From Nymphaea colorata (lineage: Eukaryota; Streptophyta; Magnoliopsida; Nymphaeales; Nymphaeaceae), in contig NC_045149.1 in assembly GCF_008831285.2 (NCBI RefSeq), forward strand, positions 16,270,578 to 16,334,577: a stretch of 64,000 nucleotides of DNA, in the 5' to 3' direction. Below the pieces are notes generated by a model. It saw only the letters and a list, made by a program, of their open reading frames with translations. It searched no databases and had not been told where the DNA came from. Shown piece by piece: positions 10,082-22,540 of this stretch. Numbering within the stretch: the stretch's first letter is position 1; each line of letters starts with the position of its first letter. The position numbers were made by a program, and so were the translations under genes.

Positions 10082-13000
10082 TTAGACTGAGCACAGAACT
10101 TCCACGGCCAGGCTCTTAACGACGCCTTTGCATGGGTCGCCGAAAGTCTTGCTTGAAACGCCGACTTTGCAGCTCCGCAATCCAGTACAGACCTGAAATA
10201 AAATTGCACCATTATATGAGTGTGTGTGTGTGTGTGTGTGCTTAAAAGAGAGAGAGAGAGAGAAAATGCACCTTGCTGACAAGATCAAGAGCCGTTTGGC
10301 TACTGCACCAACCATGGCTGAAATTTCCACACGTCCCTTTGGGAGTGCCAAAACTTGCAAATTTGATTGAAGAGATAACTTGGTTTGCCGATGGGCATTC
10401 GAGACGAAGTTCTGGCACTAATCTCTGCTCTCTTCGTGCATCTGACTCCCACGCGTCAAGTGGGGATGGGTGCGATTCCGATACCTGGGCGCACAAGCTT
10501 CCGAGAGTCTTCTTTACGAAGAATATCTTAGCAGGATCCCCTCCGACCTCCTCGAACAACACCAGCGTGTTACCCTTCTGTGTCATCCACGAACGAGGGA
10601 CGTGGTATCTGCAACATGAACATTAGTAGTACCCGTCGGATTGTTTAGATGAACTTATTATAAATAAATTTGGGTGCTTACAGTCTCTGAGAGGGCATTC
10701 CACAATTCTTGAGACACTTGTTTGAATTGTATGCTCCTCTATAATTGCATGAGCTGGAGCAACCATCCTGGGGAGAGCTATAGCTAGGCCAATAACGACC
10801 AATGCTTTGACCGTTCACCCATGCTTCACCCTTTCCTAGGCCTCCAAGATCCAGCGCAATCGGATCATCCCCGTCTGGGGTATCAAAATTTGCCTGCACA
10901 AAATATACTTTACGTTGACATGTCAAAGCATATCATAAAATGCTATAACTCGTCTAAGAGAAAGAGAGTCTGAATGCTTATTTGGCCGTCTTCAGCTTTT
11001 TGCCTATATGTTCACTAGTTTCATATGTCAAGCACATGTCAGAAAATTCAGACCCAAGAATTACTGTCAAAAATACATGTTAATGGCATAGAAGGATAAT
11101 GCTGACTGGAAAGTTTAAGCATTAAGTATCCCATTACTTGCACGATGATGGCAGGCACGGATCACAGGGAAGACTCAGTTAGCTGAATGGGACTAGCTGT
11201 CACGATGATGAGAGGGTTGTAGAACACTAACGTTCAAGAATGATTGTGGAAATTTTGCTTCAATTAACAAAGTGGGACCAGAGACCCTGAACAGGTGATC
11301 ACCATATCGAAAAACTGATAACGTGCATGTTGGGCATGTTCTAGCCTGTTGATCTTAGTGGTGGCTGATCTGAAGTACGAAAGTATGATTTACTGTAACC
11401 ACATGACACCCCATGCTGATATACAGCCACACCAGCTATTGAAAAAGTTCGGAAGCGGATGCCAAGTTCGAAATCCAAGATGAATGCGTTCAAAAGCAAC
11501 AACATGCATGAATCCACTATGGAATATCATTCATGTGAGGAAATCCAAAATTGAGCTTGACTCACCTTATACCATATCAATGGCTGATTAATTGGTATAT
11601 CAGAAGATGACCACTGTGTATCACTCATGTCAGAATTCCCATTCAGGCCCAGCTCTTCGCCTTTCAGTCCAACCTGCCAATTGAAACGAAAGCTGAGAGA
11701 GCACAGGGGAATTGTGTTCACATGAGAGAGACAAATGTGGACCAGCTATAGAAAGATAGATAGATAGAGAGAAAGAGAGAAATGTGAAACAAACGCTTCA
11801 TATACATAGTCACATGACTATGTATGAATTATATGTAATTTGACGTCAGCCTAATGCAGGAAAAAGTTCTTGACTGAAACAGCTAACGTTGTGGGATTCA
11901 AAAGATGTCAGGTATACAATAGCAACCTGGTATGTCCACTGCTTTTTGGAAAGATCAATCGTGTGGTTTTGGATGCCCATAAATGTGACAGGACCAGTAA
12001 CGCCTGCACCCTTTTTATCAAAGAAGGCACCATAGTTCTGCAGGTACAATGTTAAGTAATATCCTTAAGTAATATGATACTGAAGAACGAGTAAACAAGT
12101 GCAAACATTAACACTTCTATGATGCACTCATGAGAAAAGCACAGACCATGAAAATATATATTTGCAACACTGCAACAGTAAATATAAACCAAATATTACA
12201 ATATTTCAATAAAGTGTCTTTTCAGAATTTTTTGCTAATTTTATTTAAAAATTCATCCCCGGATGATATTAACTGGGAAATCCATGGTGTTGTTAATTTG
12301 ACCATTGTTAATAACTTAACATGGACATGCTGACAGTTTATTCAAAAATTACTAGAATACATTTTAATCTATGTTACATAAGTATAGGTACAGGTACAGG
12401 CTAAAGCTGGTAAGGGTGCTGGTTTGAGTATGGGTATGGAGCATTGTCAAAAAACTTGGCTACAGGGTGTGGCTGTGTGTGTATGTTATGTAGTTATATA
12501 GTTAATGTTTTTTGTCTGTATCTTGATTTTTACTTGTTTATAGCTTATGAGAAATTTAGTCTTTATGATGGATAGGTTTGTAAATTCAGCTGTCTATCTC
12601 TCTCTCTCTCCCCCCCCCCCCCTTATCATGCCTCTTTTTAGTTAATCTTCATTATTATAGCGTTAAATATGCAGTTACCATTAATTATTACAACATCTTC
12701 ACAAATATACAGTTAACTTTCATTATTACTGTATTAAATAGTAATAAAAAACGCTAAATTTCGGACAAAAAAGACTGTCAATTTTGACCGAGTCTTAAAA
12801 TAGATAGGTACGTCCTATATTGCATACATTTTGTAGAAAACAGCACAGTCACTTGTCACTGGTTCAAAATTCAACAATAGTAGCATAATTCTAAAAATGT
12901 CGGACCATGACAATGAATATTGTGACTAACATAAGCACAGTAGATGGACCAAGTTCCTACTGAAAGTCATGCAAGACTCACTTGACTTTGTCATCGTAGT

Positions 13001-16000
13001 ACATGTGCAGAGGCAGGAGAGAAGACAGGCAGTTCAACTAGAAGCCACTATAAATTTTTGCACTGCACCAGCACCCAGCAGCATAAAATGCCATGGCTAT
13101 TAGGTCACCCTCAGGGTCTATGCCTCATTAGGCTTGTGCCACCCCACTTGGGAAATTTAGTCTCGTATTAAAATTTGTGAGAAACCTTCAAGGGCTTATG
13201 AAAGAAGTTGGTTAGTCGGTTGATGTCCTGGTTTCTATCTTTTTAGGGTTGGAGCCTAGAACCGGAGCTGCATAGAGAGGCCAGAAGCCAAAACCTAATG
13301 TGGGAGCAGGCCAGATTGTTATAGTAGTATCAAAGCCGGCTCAACACTCAGACATGAGGTCTTACATGCACAAACATGTATTCCTTAAAGGGGATGGATT
13401 GTAATACCCCACTTTGAGAAGTTTAGTCATGTATTGAAGACTGAAAATTCTTCAAAACTTATAAACGAGTTGTTTAAGTGGTTGATTGTGTTAGTTCCTT
13501 CCTTTTTAAGGCTAGGACAGAAGCTGTTAGGAGGCAGGTTGGGATCCACTAAACCAAGAGAGCTAACCCCATATGAAAGTGAGTTGGGTTATTATGTGAT
13601 AGCAGAACACAGTTCAACACCCGGACCTGAGATCCCACACGTAAAGATGCATGTGCCTGAAAGGGGTGGATTCTAACACTCCGAAAGTTTAGTCTCCTAT
13701 TGAAGAATGTGGAAAATATTTAAGGACTTATAAATGGGATTGATTAAGTGATTAATTGTCATGATTCCTAGGCTTTTGAGGTCTGAGCCAAACTTGCCAG
13801 AGAATAGGTTGGAATCCACCGAACCGAGAAGCCGAGCCTAGTGTGGGCGTAGGCCTGGTTGTTCAACTACAAAGCTACCATAGAGGATAATGCCCATGTG
13901 GTTAGAATTTTCATTCCTTTCCTGATATCCAAAGGTCAACCCACTGACACCAACACCCTATCGATAAACTTCAAATGGGTTCTAGACAAGTTTCAGAATC
14001 TTCACCATCATATTGTACTCTCTCTCTCTCTCTCACACACACATACACATTTGAAGACCATTTTCAGCTTGGTGAAAAAAAAAAAAAAAGCTTCTCCGAT
14101 TCATATTGGAATATTCTTAAAGTTAACATCAGACAGTGAAAAGACTATGGAAAAAACACTGCTAAAAGCCTAAAAGTCCATGCATTATGCAGATTACTCT
14201 AACTAGCACAGAGAATAACATCGACAGGGAATAGAATAATCTGAAGTTCTCAATAATGCTTAATGTTTGTGAAGTGAACATGATTAATCAAACTAAAGAT
14301 ATCCAGCTTCCAGATTTCAGGTTTTAACACTAATAAAAAAACAAGGTTGATAATGGTACGAGCAAAGATCCAGCAAGCTCAAGTTTAAACCTGTAAGCCA
14401 ACCGTGACGCTTAGGAGATCAATAACATTGTTACCAGGCTTTAATACCACAGATGTTTCTAATGTGACCTTCGCATTTTCACTGTTCCCAGTTCCACTGC
14501 CTAGAAAATAATTCAATTATTAAGATAGTAATGGCAAATCCAATTATTAAATAAAAACATCTTTTGAAGCAGTTCAAGATAGATTATATCAATTCATACA
14601 TCCGCATAGAATGAATATAACGTGCATGAAAAAAGAAGAAGAAAATGAATAAAAGTACATTTTCCCTCTTAACTTTGGATCCAAATAGTCATGTTTTACT
14701 AGTTTGCTACAAACCACGGATGTAAAGCTTCACCTTCTCAAATTGACAAGAAATACCTGATTCTTTTATATAACCTCGGAGCATGTTTGGTGGACACAAA
14801 AAATCACAGACTTTGCTCAAAAGATTAAAATATCAGAACATTAAGGAAGGGAAAAAGGATATAACTCAATCATTCAAAACTTGTGTTTCTATTAGGAAAT
14901 GTTTGAACGTTTGTAGATTATACACATAAATTTTGATAAAAGAAAATGTAAAAAATAAAAGAATTATTGCTTCACCAACGTCCACAAGAAGGACAATGGA
15001 ACATGAAAGGCTTTGAAATCAGAAATTGCGAATGAAGCCTACTAATGGGACCTTCTCAGATTTCTGAAATAGGACACATGCAAGTACGGACAACAAGTTC
15101 AAGGATATTTAGGTCCCCAAACCTTGCAGTTTGGAAATATGCACTCCATGACTTGTGAAGTTTCAACCTCCATTGAGATGCATGTTTCTCAAATTTAACC
15201 ATATGGATGGGTTTTACATGACAAAAAACTAGAACTAGAAGCATGTACCATTCTGATGTATACTTCCAGACTGTTTAGTTGTTAGTAATATGTCCAAATC
15301 CAATCTATGCATCAAAAAACTTCCTCCAGGTGTTCCTTAGAGAGTATTCCATGTATGAGTACCAAATCCCATATTCTTCACATCCATGTTACATTTGTAT
15401 TATGAAATTTGTAAGACATACACTAAAATGGTGACTACTTTTGAGCGTCCTGGAGCCATAGAGTGCATATTTCCAGATGGCAGGTTCTAAGGACCAATAC
15501 ATGCATAAAGTGGGCAATTTCATGTTTAAATGCACTCTTTGAGCAATTAAAGAACAAATGGCTCATGTAACAATAAAACTTTGACAGTAAACAATTGAAT
15601 CTTCTGTAAAATCTTTTCCAAGACAAGCATAACAAAAGATTGTTGAACTGACATAATTACATTTTGAGGTGTCTGGATATAACAAACTGTGAGCTCCGTG
15701 TGTGTGTGTTCATGTCTGTGTGGATATGCAGACACCATCTGATAATTTCTCAAAATAGTAAAAAATATATGGGCACAACTATACAGTAACCATGTTAGCT
15801 GTTCATTGTCATGCTCTTACAAGTTGCAGCACAATGGGTTTTTAATAAAATAATGAGCAGAACAAACAATTGGTTGAGTGCAGCACAAGCCTTTTATGTT
15901 TACATAGAAAGCATGTTTCCCACACATAAACAGGTTCCTCAATCAATAAAATATATGTTTACATGGCTTTCCTGATAAATTTGGGAATCAAGTTCCAACT

Positions 16001-19000
16001 TATGGAGATGATTCTCCAGCAAGTGGATTTTGCACGTCGCTCATAGCCCTGGTTTTAGGTGGACAATTGTTGGTCCATAAGGAGTATCCAGTTTGTGTGC
16101 ATGGCAATATGCAAGGAGGAACCACCAATATGCATAACTGCAATATCAATGTGATAAATAAGGATAGATAACTTTTCACATGAAAAGTGAATGCTTTGAT
16201 AGGACAGTGATGATCTGCCGTATTCTGCTTTTCTGATGTAACATTTTTCCTGTTTCTGTTGAGATTTCCATTTTGCTGTTTGATTTAGCAAATGAGCAAA
16301 ATTTCCCTTGGCTTTTATGCCTTCGCTTTTTTCTTTTTACAAATGGAGAAGTTCTCTTTGATGTTTTTGTCATTTTACAGATGGAGAAGCCTTCTCCTGT
16401 TACGTCATAAAGAAAGAGTACGTAGCTAAAATTTTATGAAGTTTCCTTTGCTGAGAAATCCAAAATGGCAGTACTTAGGACTAATTACAGATAATATACA
16501 ATGTGCAGAACAATCTGTGCCGCAAGTTATCATTTGCTAAAACAAAAACATAATTGAAGCATTTGAAGTTATAATTATCAACATACCAACAAGCTTTCCA
16601 TTAACAAAAGCATGAAGAGCATGTCCTAGTGATCCAATGTGAAGCACAGCTTGAGTTCCATTTACAAGGAAAGATTCATTCCCCATAATTCCAATGCTAC
16701 AACAAGAGAAAGAAGTGACCTTCCTGAGATGAGAAAAGATTCCAGGATGATACTATCATCTAACAGAATATGTTACCTCAAAGAATACCACAAATAGTCA
16801 CTGAGATCAGCTGTTGTATTAACTTGCTCTAAGAGACCATCTCTTTCAAACTTGTCGCTCTTTGATATGCCCACTGGCTCAGGTATCCAACTCCATGTTA
16901 ACTGAAGTGGTACAGAAGAAACACTTGATACCTCAGACTTGAATGCTGATTCGATCTGTGTCATCTCAAAACGTGTAATCTGCGAATTTATCTGCTATGT
17001 TTCAAACATAAAAGTATGGTCATTAAATTAATACAATATTTATTTCTTCACAAGTCTACACAGCATCAAAAAGAAATAGAATCTCAACCTCCACTTAAGG
17101 AACTAAGCACCATTACAACTAGGAACTTAGGAAAAACACTACATCTTATGAGCAATTTACAAGATGGACATATATAATATTAGAAGCTGCAACTGCAAAA
17201 GGTTCAAATAACCCTTCAGCTGTAATGCAGACTGAATGCTTGTCATTCTGATATAAAACTTCCATTATTCAAATTTTATCTAACACATGGCTATTAAAAT
17301 TAAGTAATAACACCAGATCAGGCAACTTGTTTTAGCCAAAATTTGCCTTTAATTGAGTGAGATAAACCAAATTCATTCTTCACGAATGAAATGGTTAATA
17401 AACTGATCCAAGACATACCTTTGCACTGTTAAACGCCACATTTTTGCAGTCAGGTAGAATGCTAACAGACCAAGCTGGCAGATGATAAGAATTTCCATTG
17501 AATGTTACAGTTTGATCTGACTGTGTGCCCACATTAGCAAGAAAAGCTGCACATTTTTCTGGCCCTGCCCTGTACATATGTGCCTGCAATAAGAGACAAA
17601 TTAGAATCTAATATAAAGACAATGAAATACGGTAATCAATGGTCTTGAAATATTCTAGCATGACACTTGCATACAAAAGAAACAGAACCCGAATTTTCCA
17701 AATATAAATAACCATTCTTTTCTCCATGCAAGTGTCAGAGACTTGGAAAAGGAAAGATCATATATTATTTAAATAATCATGGAGGAAAGGAAAAATGATA
17801 ATCGAACAAGGTAAATTTAGTAATTTACGTATAAAGCCAATCCCCAGTGATCAATAATAGGGGAGTCTTTGTGTTTCTCAATTATTAATTTATTGGAACA
17901 CTGAGCTTGACAGAGACAGAAATAATTTAAACGACATTTACCGAGAAGCAGCATGGGCACTTCAGCATACTGAGTTGCAAAGCTGCTAAAAGATTAAGAA
18001 CCACTTACAATTGAAACTGTAAGGAATATTTCTCTCATCATATATAAGAATTTATCAGCAAAAGAAAGATACTTTTATTAGATGAACACACATGTTAAAG
18101 GTTACACAGTGAACCCATTTCGCACAAAAAGAATTTCCAGATACAGGATGCTGCTCTGCTAATCATCGTAAATGCTGCTGTTAGAAACTTGTGTAGTCAA
18201 AACATCAGCTGCTGTCAATGAGCATTGCCTAGAGCCTAGGCAGGACTAGATGGTCACAAACAACAAGAAACAAAATAGAAGAAGAATAGAGGGAATGAAA
18301 CAGAAGGGAGAAAAGAAGAAGAAAAAACAATTGACAGTGTCAACGTTCCTAACTAGCAAGAAGAAGAGGAAGGAAGATAAGAAAAAGAAAGAAACTTAAA
18401 ATAGAAGAAAAATATGAAAAAATAGTAGAGAGGAATGAAAGGAAGAAAAGTTGGCAGTGCAGCTGAAGAACCAAACTCATAATAAGAAGAGGAAAAAAAG
18501 AAAAGAAAACAAAAGCATAAAAAAGAAGGAAATAAAAAAGAAGAGGGAAGGAGACATACTTGTTATCCTTCACAAACATGCATTAGAACTAGCTGATTGA
18601 CTTGGCTACACAGGTGACTCAGACTGGTTTGCCCTCCTACCAGGTAAACACAGCAGCTAGACTCGGTCCTATCAAGAGCTTGATCAAACCCATTCAAGAC
18701 AGATCCAACAGGGCTGAGTAATGAGTCCTATGGAACTATGGTAATACTGTATATTTCGTTCATTTTTGCAAAAAAAAATACTCAACCACCTCTGTTATGA
18801 GTTGGATGATTCAAAATGCGTACAACTCAATGAATGTTCAGGCACCACAGCACAGTAGTCACATAATTGCAAGAAGAAAAACCAAGGTTGTCTTTAGACT
18901 GTTATTAAAACTTAAAAGAGAGAAGGGTTTCTCCTTTTTCTCAGTTCCCTCATTTACTGCAACCTATGGTGCCCAGCTGTCTTTCCAACACCAATAGTTC

Positions 19001-22000
19001 TCGTAATTGATCAACTATTATATTCAGTGAACAAGGTCTGCCCGCCATGGGCTTCTAGTTCCAAGGCAGCTGGGTCTAAGTTGTGATATCCAACTACTTG
19101 TACTCAACCAGTAGCAAATTCCATGAAGACGAAAGAGAAGAAATGCAATCAAATTAAATCTCAGAAGCATGATAACAGAGTAATTACATTTACTAAGAAG
19201 CTGGTAACATTGCTTCACTGCCAGCAAAGGCATGAATCATGATACATTTGGCATTTTCAGATTCTGCATTATAGGCAGCAGAATCCACTAATTTGTGTAG
19301 GAATTACAGAACGATGTGAAAGTTCTACGATATCCATTGTCTGAACCAACATATAATTACTTTTTACACTACTCACTCAAGCATTTTTGGTGTAGAAATT
19401 ATTGCATAAGTTTATGCAAAAAAACGCACTTAAGTTTTGATGCCTAGTTACTGCCAAGTTCTAAAAGAATGTGCAAAAGTCAGACAAATTCCAGAAGATG
19501 GATCCTGTTAGCAAAAAGGAACATTCATGTGCTAAGAGAAATACCTCCAAATTTGGACCCAAGGAAGTAAAAGTCGGATCTGCAGCAGCTAATGCATCCT
19601 CACATAACTTGACGGATGAGTGTAAGTCCTTGAGGTGGCCCCACTTAGGTTGTCTAACAATGCCTGCAATGCAGATGGAAAAAAAGAAATTGTTTCATAA
19701 TATGAAATTATAAGTTAGCACAAATTCAGTCTTCGCACCAAATTTATTCTAGTATACTAACTTATAAACTTTTTCATTTACCATACTCATCAATTGGAGC
19801 ATCATAATCATAACTTGTGGCAATGAAAGGGCCACCAGAAGTATGGCCAAAGTTGGTTCCACCCTGGTACTATTTGATCACAAGATTCCACGAGTCAGTG
19901 TATCCAGTATACATAGAACATATTTGTACTGATAAAATGATTAGGAGAAAAATTGGCCCATTTAGTCTGCAAATGGATAGGGCAAGAAAGTGACAAAGGT
20001 ACCATATAGTAGTTCTGGAAACATCCTCCTTGCTGGAAAAAACGAGCAACTGCAAATGCTATGTCCTCCACTGGTCTATAAGGTACTCGACCACCAAAAG
20101 ATAGAAACCTAAAGTAATCCTATAATATGAATATTACAGTTTTTGAAGACTAAAAAAATGAGAACATGAAAGCTAAGATCATCATAATTCATAAGAAACT
20201 TTTGTGGATGAAGTTGATCAAAATGGAATAAGGCAACGATCACAATGTAAGGGCAGGTTCACATTTAGCAAGATGTATCAAAAAAAATACCAGCTTGTTC
20301 ATAAACATATCCTTAACAGACAATGATATACCATGATACCTAATTTCTGCCATTAGGTTAGTCATACACATAAGAATACTTGTAACGCCCCAGAAATTTA
20401 GTCCCGTATTGAAGATTGTGAGAGATCTTCAAGGGCTTATAAAGGGGTCATTAATGAGATGATTGTCCTAGTTCCTATCCTTTTTGAGGCTAGAGCCGAA
20501 ATTGCTAGGGGGTGGGTTGGGATCCGTCGAACCAAGGGCCCGAGCCCAGAAGTGGATTGGGTTATTACAGTACCACCATGATTTATAAGATTAACATATG
20601 CAAGTTGAACATCCTCTCTAAGAAGTTCATCGCATGTCCACTATATTATTTTGTTGCCACGAGTCATGACGAAGCATTACATAGCCTCAGGCCTTCAATC
20701 ACATGTTGATTTGTCCCCTTCTAAAACAAAAGCAGGATTGCTTGCAACCTCGCACACAGTGTACAGAATCTAAGGACAAGTGACTAAAAATTGAATAGGT
20801 CATCTTAGATTGATAGTAATTAGGAAACTTTATACACTGCACTCCTTGAGGAGAGAAGAAGCGTACATAACCAACAGTGTTATGTCTTCACCAAAAAGAA
20901 AGCATAAAAGATTACCATCCAGTCCAGTTTTCTGTCCACATCTTAGGTTTCTGGTTGGAGTTTGGAGTGAACTGATCACAGTAGAATCCATTACAAGTGT
21001 TTATCTGCAAGGAGGATGGCAAAAGTAGAGCCTTAGCAGATTTAAGCCTACTCCAAACTCCAAAGTTAAAAAAGGAAAAAATACGGACAGAAAGGAGAGG
21101 CCTATATGCACTTGATGAGTGTGCGGATTAAACACTTCATGTTTTGTATATCCAATGGAAACATAATGATTTAGGACTCACAATTGGATCAGGAGCATCA
21201 GCCTGTTGGCACATCACCCAGGGAACACCTGTGTTTTGAGCTGTAGCCATAGATGCAGCCCAATTGATATACAATTTTCCAGCAGGTCCATAAGCAGAAT
21301 CGATGTTCCCATACTCGTTTTCGATCTGTAAATTTGTTGGTGGGCGTCAGCAGACAGCAGTTGCTTGTAGGATTATCTATTCACAAAACTAAGATACAGA
21401 AGCAGTAATCAACGTAAAAAGAAAAAGAAAAAAAAAAGACCTGGCCAATGGAAAAGGAGAAGAAAAGCACATATTTATGCCATCTGGTTGATGGATTTCC
21501 AATTCCTTGCTTTTCTTTTACCTCGTCTTGGCATATTCTTCAGGGTAAGGAGTCAAGTGGAGTGCAAAGGAGAAGAAAAAAAGATCAAGAAAAGAAAGAG
21601 AAGGACCTGACTCAAGATAATGGGTCCTCCTTGAGACGCAAATAGTTGCTCCTGCTTCATGAGTTGTACAATCTTCGATGTGAAACGTTGCATTTCTGTC
21701 TGAAGCAGAACAATCTCAAGCCCATTCTCGAAATATTGTAAGGGAACAAGCAAACCACAAATGAAGCATTGGTTGGTATACACCTACTTTGAAAGGTTGG
21801 TTATCAGTTCTGAACTCTATTCCGGGAACAAAATGCAGCCAGAGAGGAAAGCCCCTACAAGCGTTCAAGTCAGACGAGTGCGACGGCAGGCAAAACCATT
21901 ACGACAATCGAAGGATAAGGGGAGCTTTGTTACCCATAATTCCACTCTGCGCACACGTAAGGGCCAATTCGTAGATGAACATAAAGGCCTGCTGCTGCCA

Positions 22001-22128
22001 CCATTTTCACGAACTTCACCAGATCTTTTCTGCCTTGGAAATCGTACTGAACAGAAGGAAAAGAAATAAGTGTGCTGTTATTTTCACTCTTTCGCCATGT
22101 CGTCCATTTCCATAAGACGAATGTGACG

Positions 22129-22174
<46 letters not shown>

Positions 22175-22540
22175 ACTTGGTTCTGTACAGGTTCGTGTAA
22201 GTTCCAGAAAACGTATGTCTCAATGACATCAAGGCCACCGTCTTTGGCTTTCTGTATGAGGTCTGGCCACATCTGCAGGCAAGAAACCCACCCGATGATT
22301 TTTCTGTACGAGTGTGTTAATTCCAGCAGGAGAAGAAATAAGAAAGAACATACGCCAAAGAAAGAAGGATCTCACCTCCGGAGTGCTCCTGGGATAATGT
22401 ATGGAACCAGATATCAAGATTCTGCGTTTCCCGTCGATGACCAACGCCCTGTGATCATAGCTAACATTTGCAGCAAGTGAAATTCCGAGGTCACAAGCTA
22501 TCAAGAGCAGGTAACACAACCAAACGCCTCCTTGCTTCAT
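10082..22540 (-). CDS. BGAL8: Beta-galactosidase, GH35 family, with SUEL-type lectin domain (BGAL8-like), 19 exons
   Basis: Secreted enzyme removing terminal beta-galactose from cell-wall glycans. Exons (descending): 22540-22376, 22272-22177, 22046-21934, 21854-21788, 21699-21607, 21325-21182, 21004-20916, 20108-20003, 19869-19782, 19663-19545, 17583-17419, 16991-16777, 16696-16587, 14500-14391, 12037-11927, 11673-11566, 10893-10682, 10608-10272, 10192-10082. They sum to 2559 bp (852 aa plus stop) with every phase consistent. A signal peptide covers about residues 1-23. The GH35 signature [14 protein letters not shown] gives acid/base Glu182; WTENW gives nucleophile Glu251. Residues about 770-851 are a Cys-rich galactose-binding lectin domain. 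Length, exon count and lectin domain match Arabidopsis BGAL8; I infer orthology. Introns hold a TRIM array, a solo LTR and microsatellites, yet no exon is broken. A TATA-like ATAAATA on the minus strand near 23040 is a possible but distant promoter element. Confidence 0.93.
10221..10262. repeat. (TG)10 and (AG)n microsatellites in the last BGAL intron
   Basis: A perfect TG run at 10221-10240 is followed by an AG run at about 10248-10262. They lie in the 79-bp intron between exon 18 (ends 10272) and exon 19 (starts 10192), so length changes would alter a very short intron. Confidence 0.9.
12588..12622. repeat. TC tract followed by poly-C
   Basis: A TATCTCTC stretch leads into about a dozen consecutive Cs within BGAL intron 14. 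It is a simple repeat with no function I can assign. Confidence 0.85.
13135..13865 (+). mobile_element. Second TRIM array with three tandem LTRs
   Basis: Three copies of the LTR seen at 5938-6642 lie here in plus orientation: about 13135-13323, 13400-13596 and 13672-13865. Shared words include TTTAGTC near each LTR start and ATTGAAGA in copies 2 and 3. The internal segments carry a decayed primer site (TAGTATCAAAGCC at about 13325) and purine tracts AAAGGGGATGGAT and AAAGGGGTGGAT just before LTR 2 and LTR 3. Copies are more diverged than at the first locus. No matching 5-bp target duplication was found. It lies in BGAL intron 14, antisense to the gene. Confidence 0.8.
18240..18560. repeat. 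Purine-rich (GA-biased) tract in BGAL intron 10
   Basis: About 320 bp are strongly biased to A and G on the plus strand (GAAGAAGA, GGAAGGAAGA and similar), so the transcript strand is a long pyrimidine tract. Two related sub-blocks each carry a mixed linker (near 18330 and 18450), suggesting an old internal duplication. Confidence 0.75.
20381..20569 (+). mobile_element. Solo LTR of the TRIM family
   Basis: A single LTR starts TGTAACGCCCCAG and ends GGGTTATTACA. It aligns along its length with the inverted LTRs at 5938-6642 (shared GATTGTGA, CTTCAAGGGCTTATAAA, TTTTTGAGGCTAG). No internal segment or second LTR follows, so it is a solo LTR, presumably left by LTR-LTR recombination. It lies in BGAL intron 7, antisense to the gene. 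Confidence 0.8.
22132..22171. repeat. (AG)20 microsatellite touching a BGAL splice donor
   Basis: The AG run ends where the inverted donor GTATAC of BGAL exon 2 begins (22176-22171). On the transcript strand, exon 2 is followed by GTATAC and then directly by about 20 TC dinucleotides. Confidence 0.9.

Noticed and set aside
21930-22238. Minus-strand frame of 102 codons with a Ser-Leu repeat
   Set aside because: It is exon 3 of the beta-galactosidase plus intron 2, and the repeat is the TC microsatellite.
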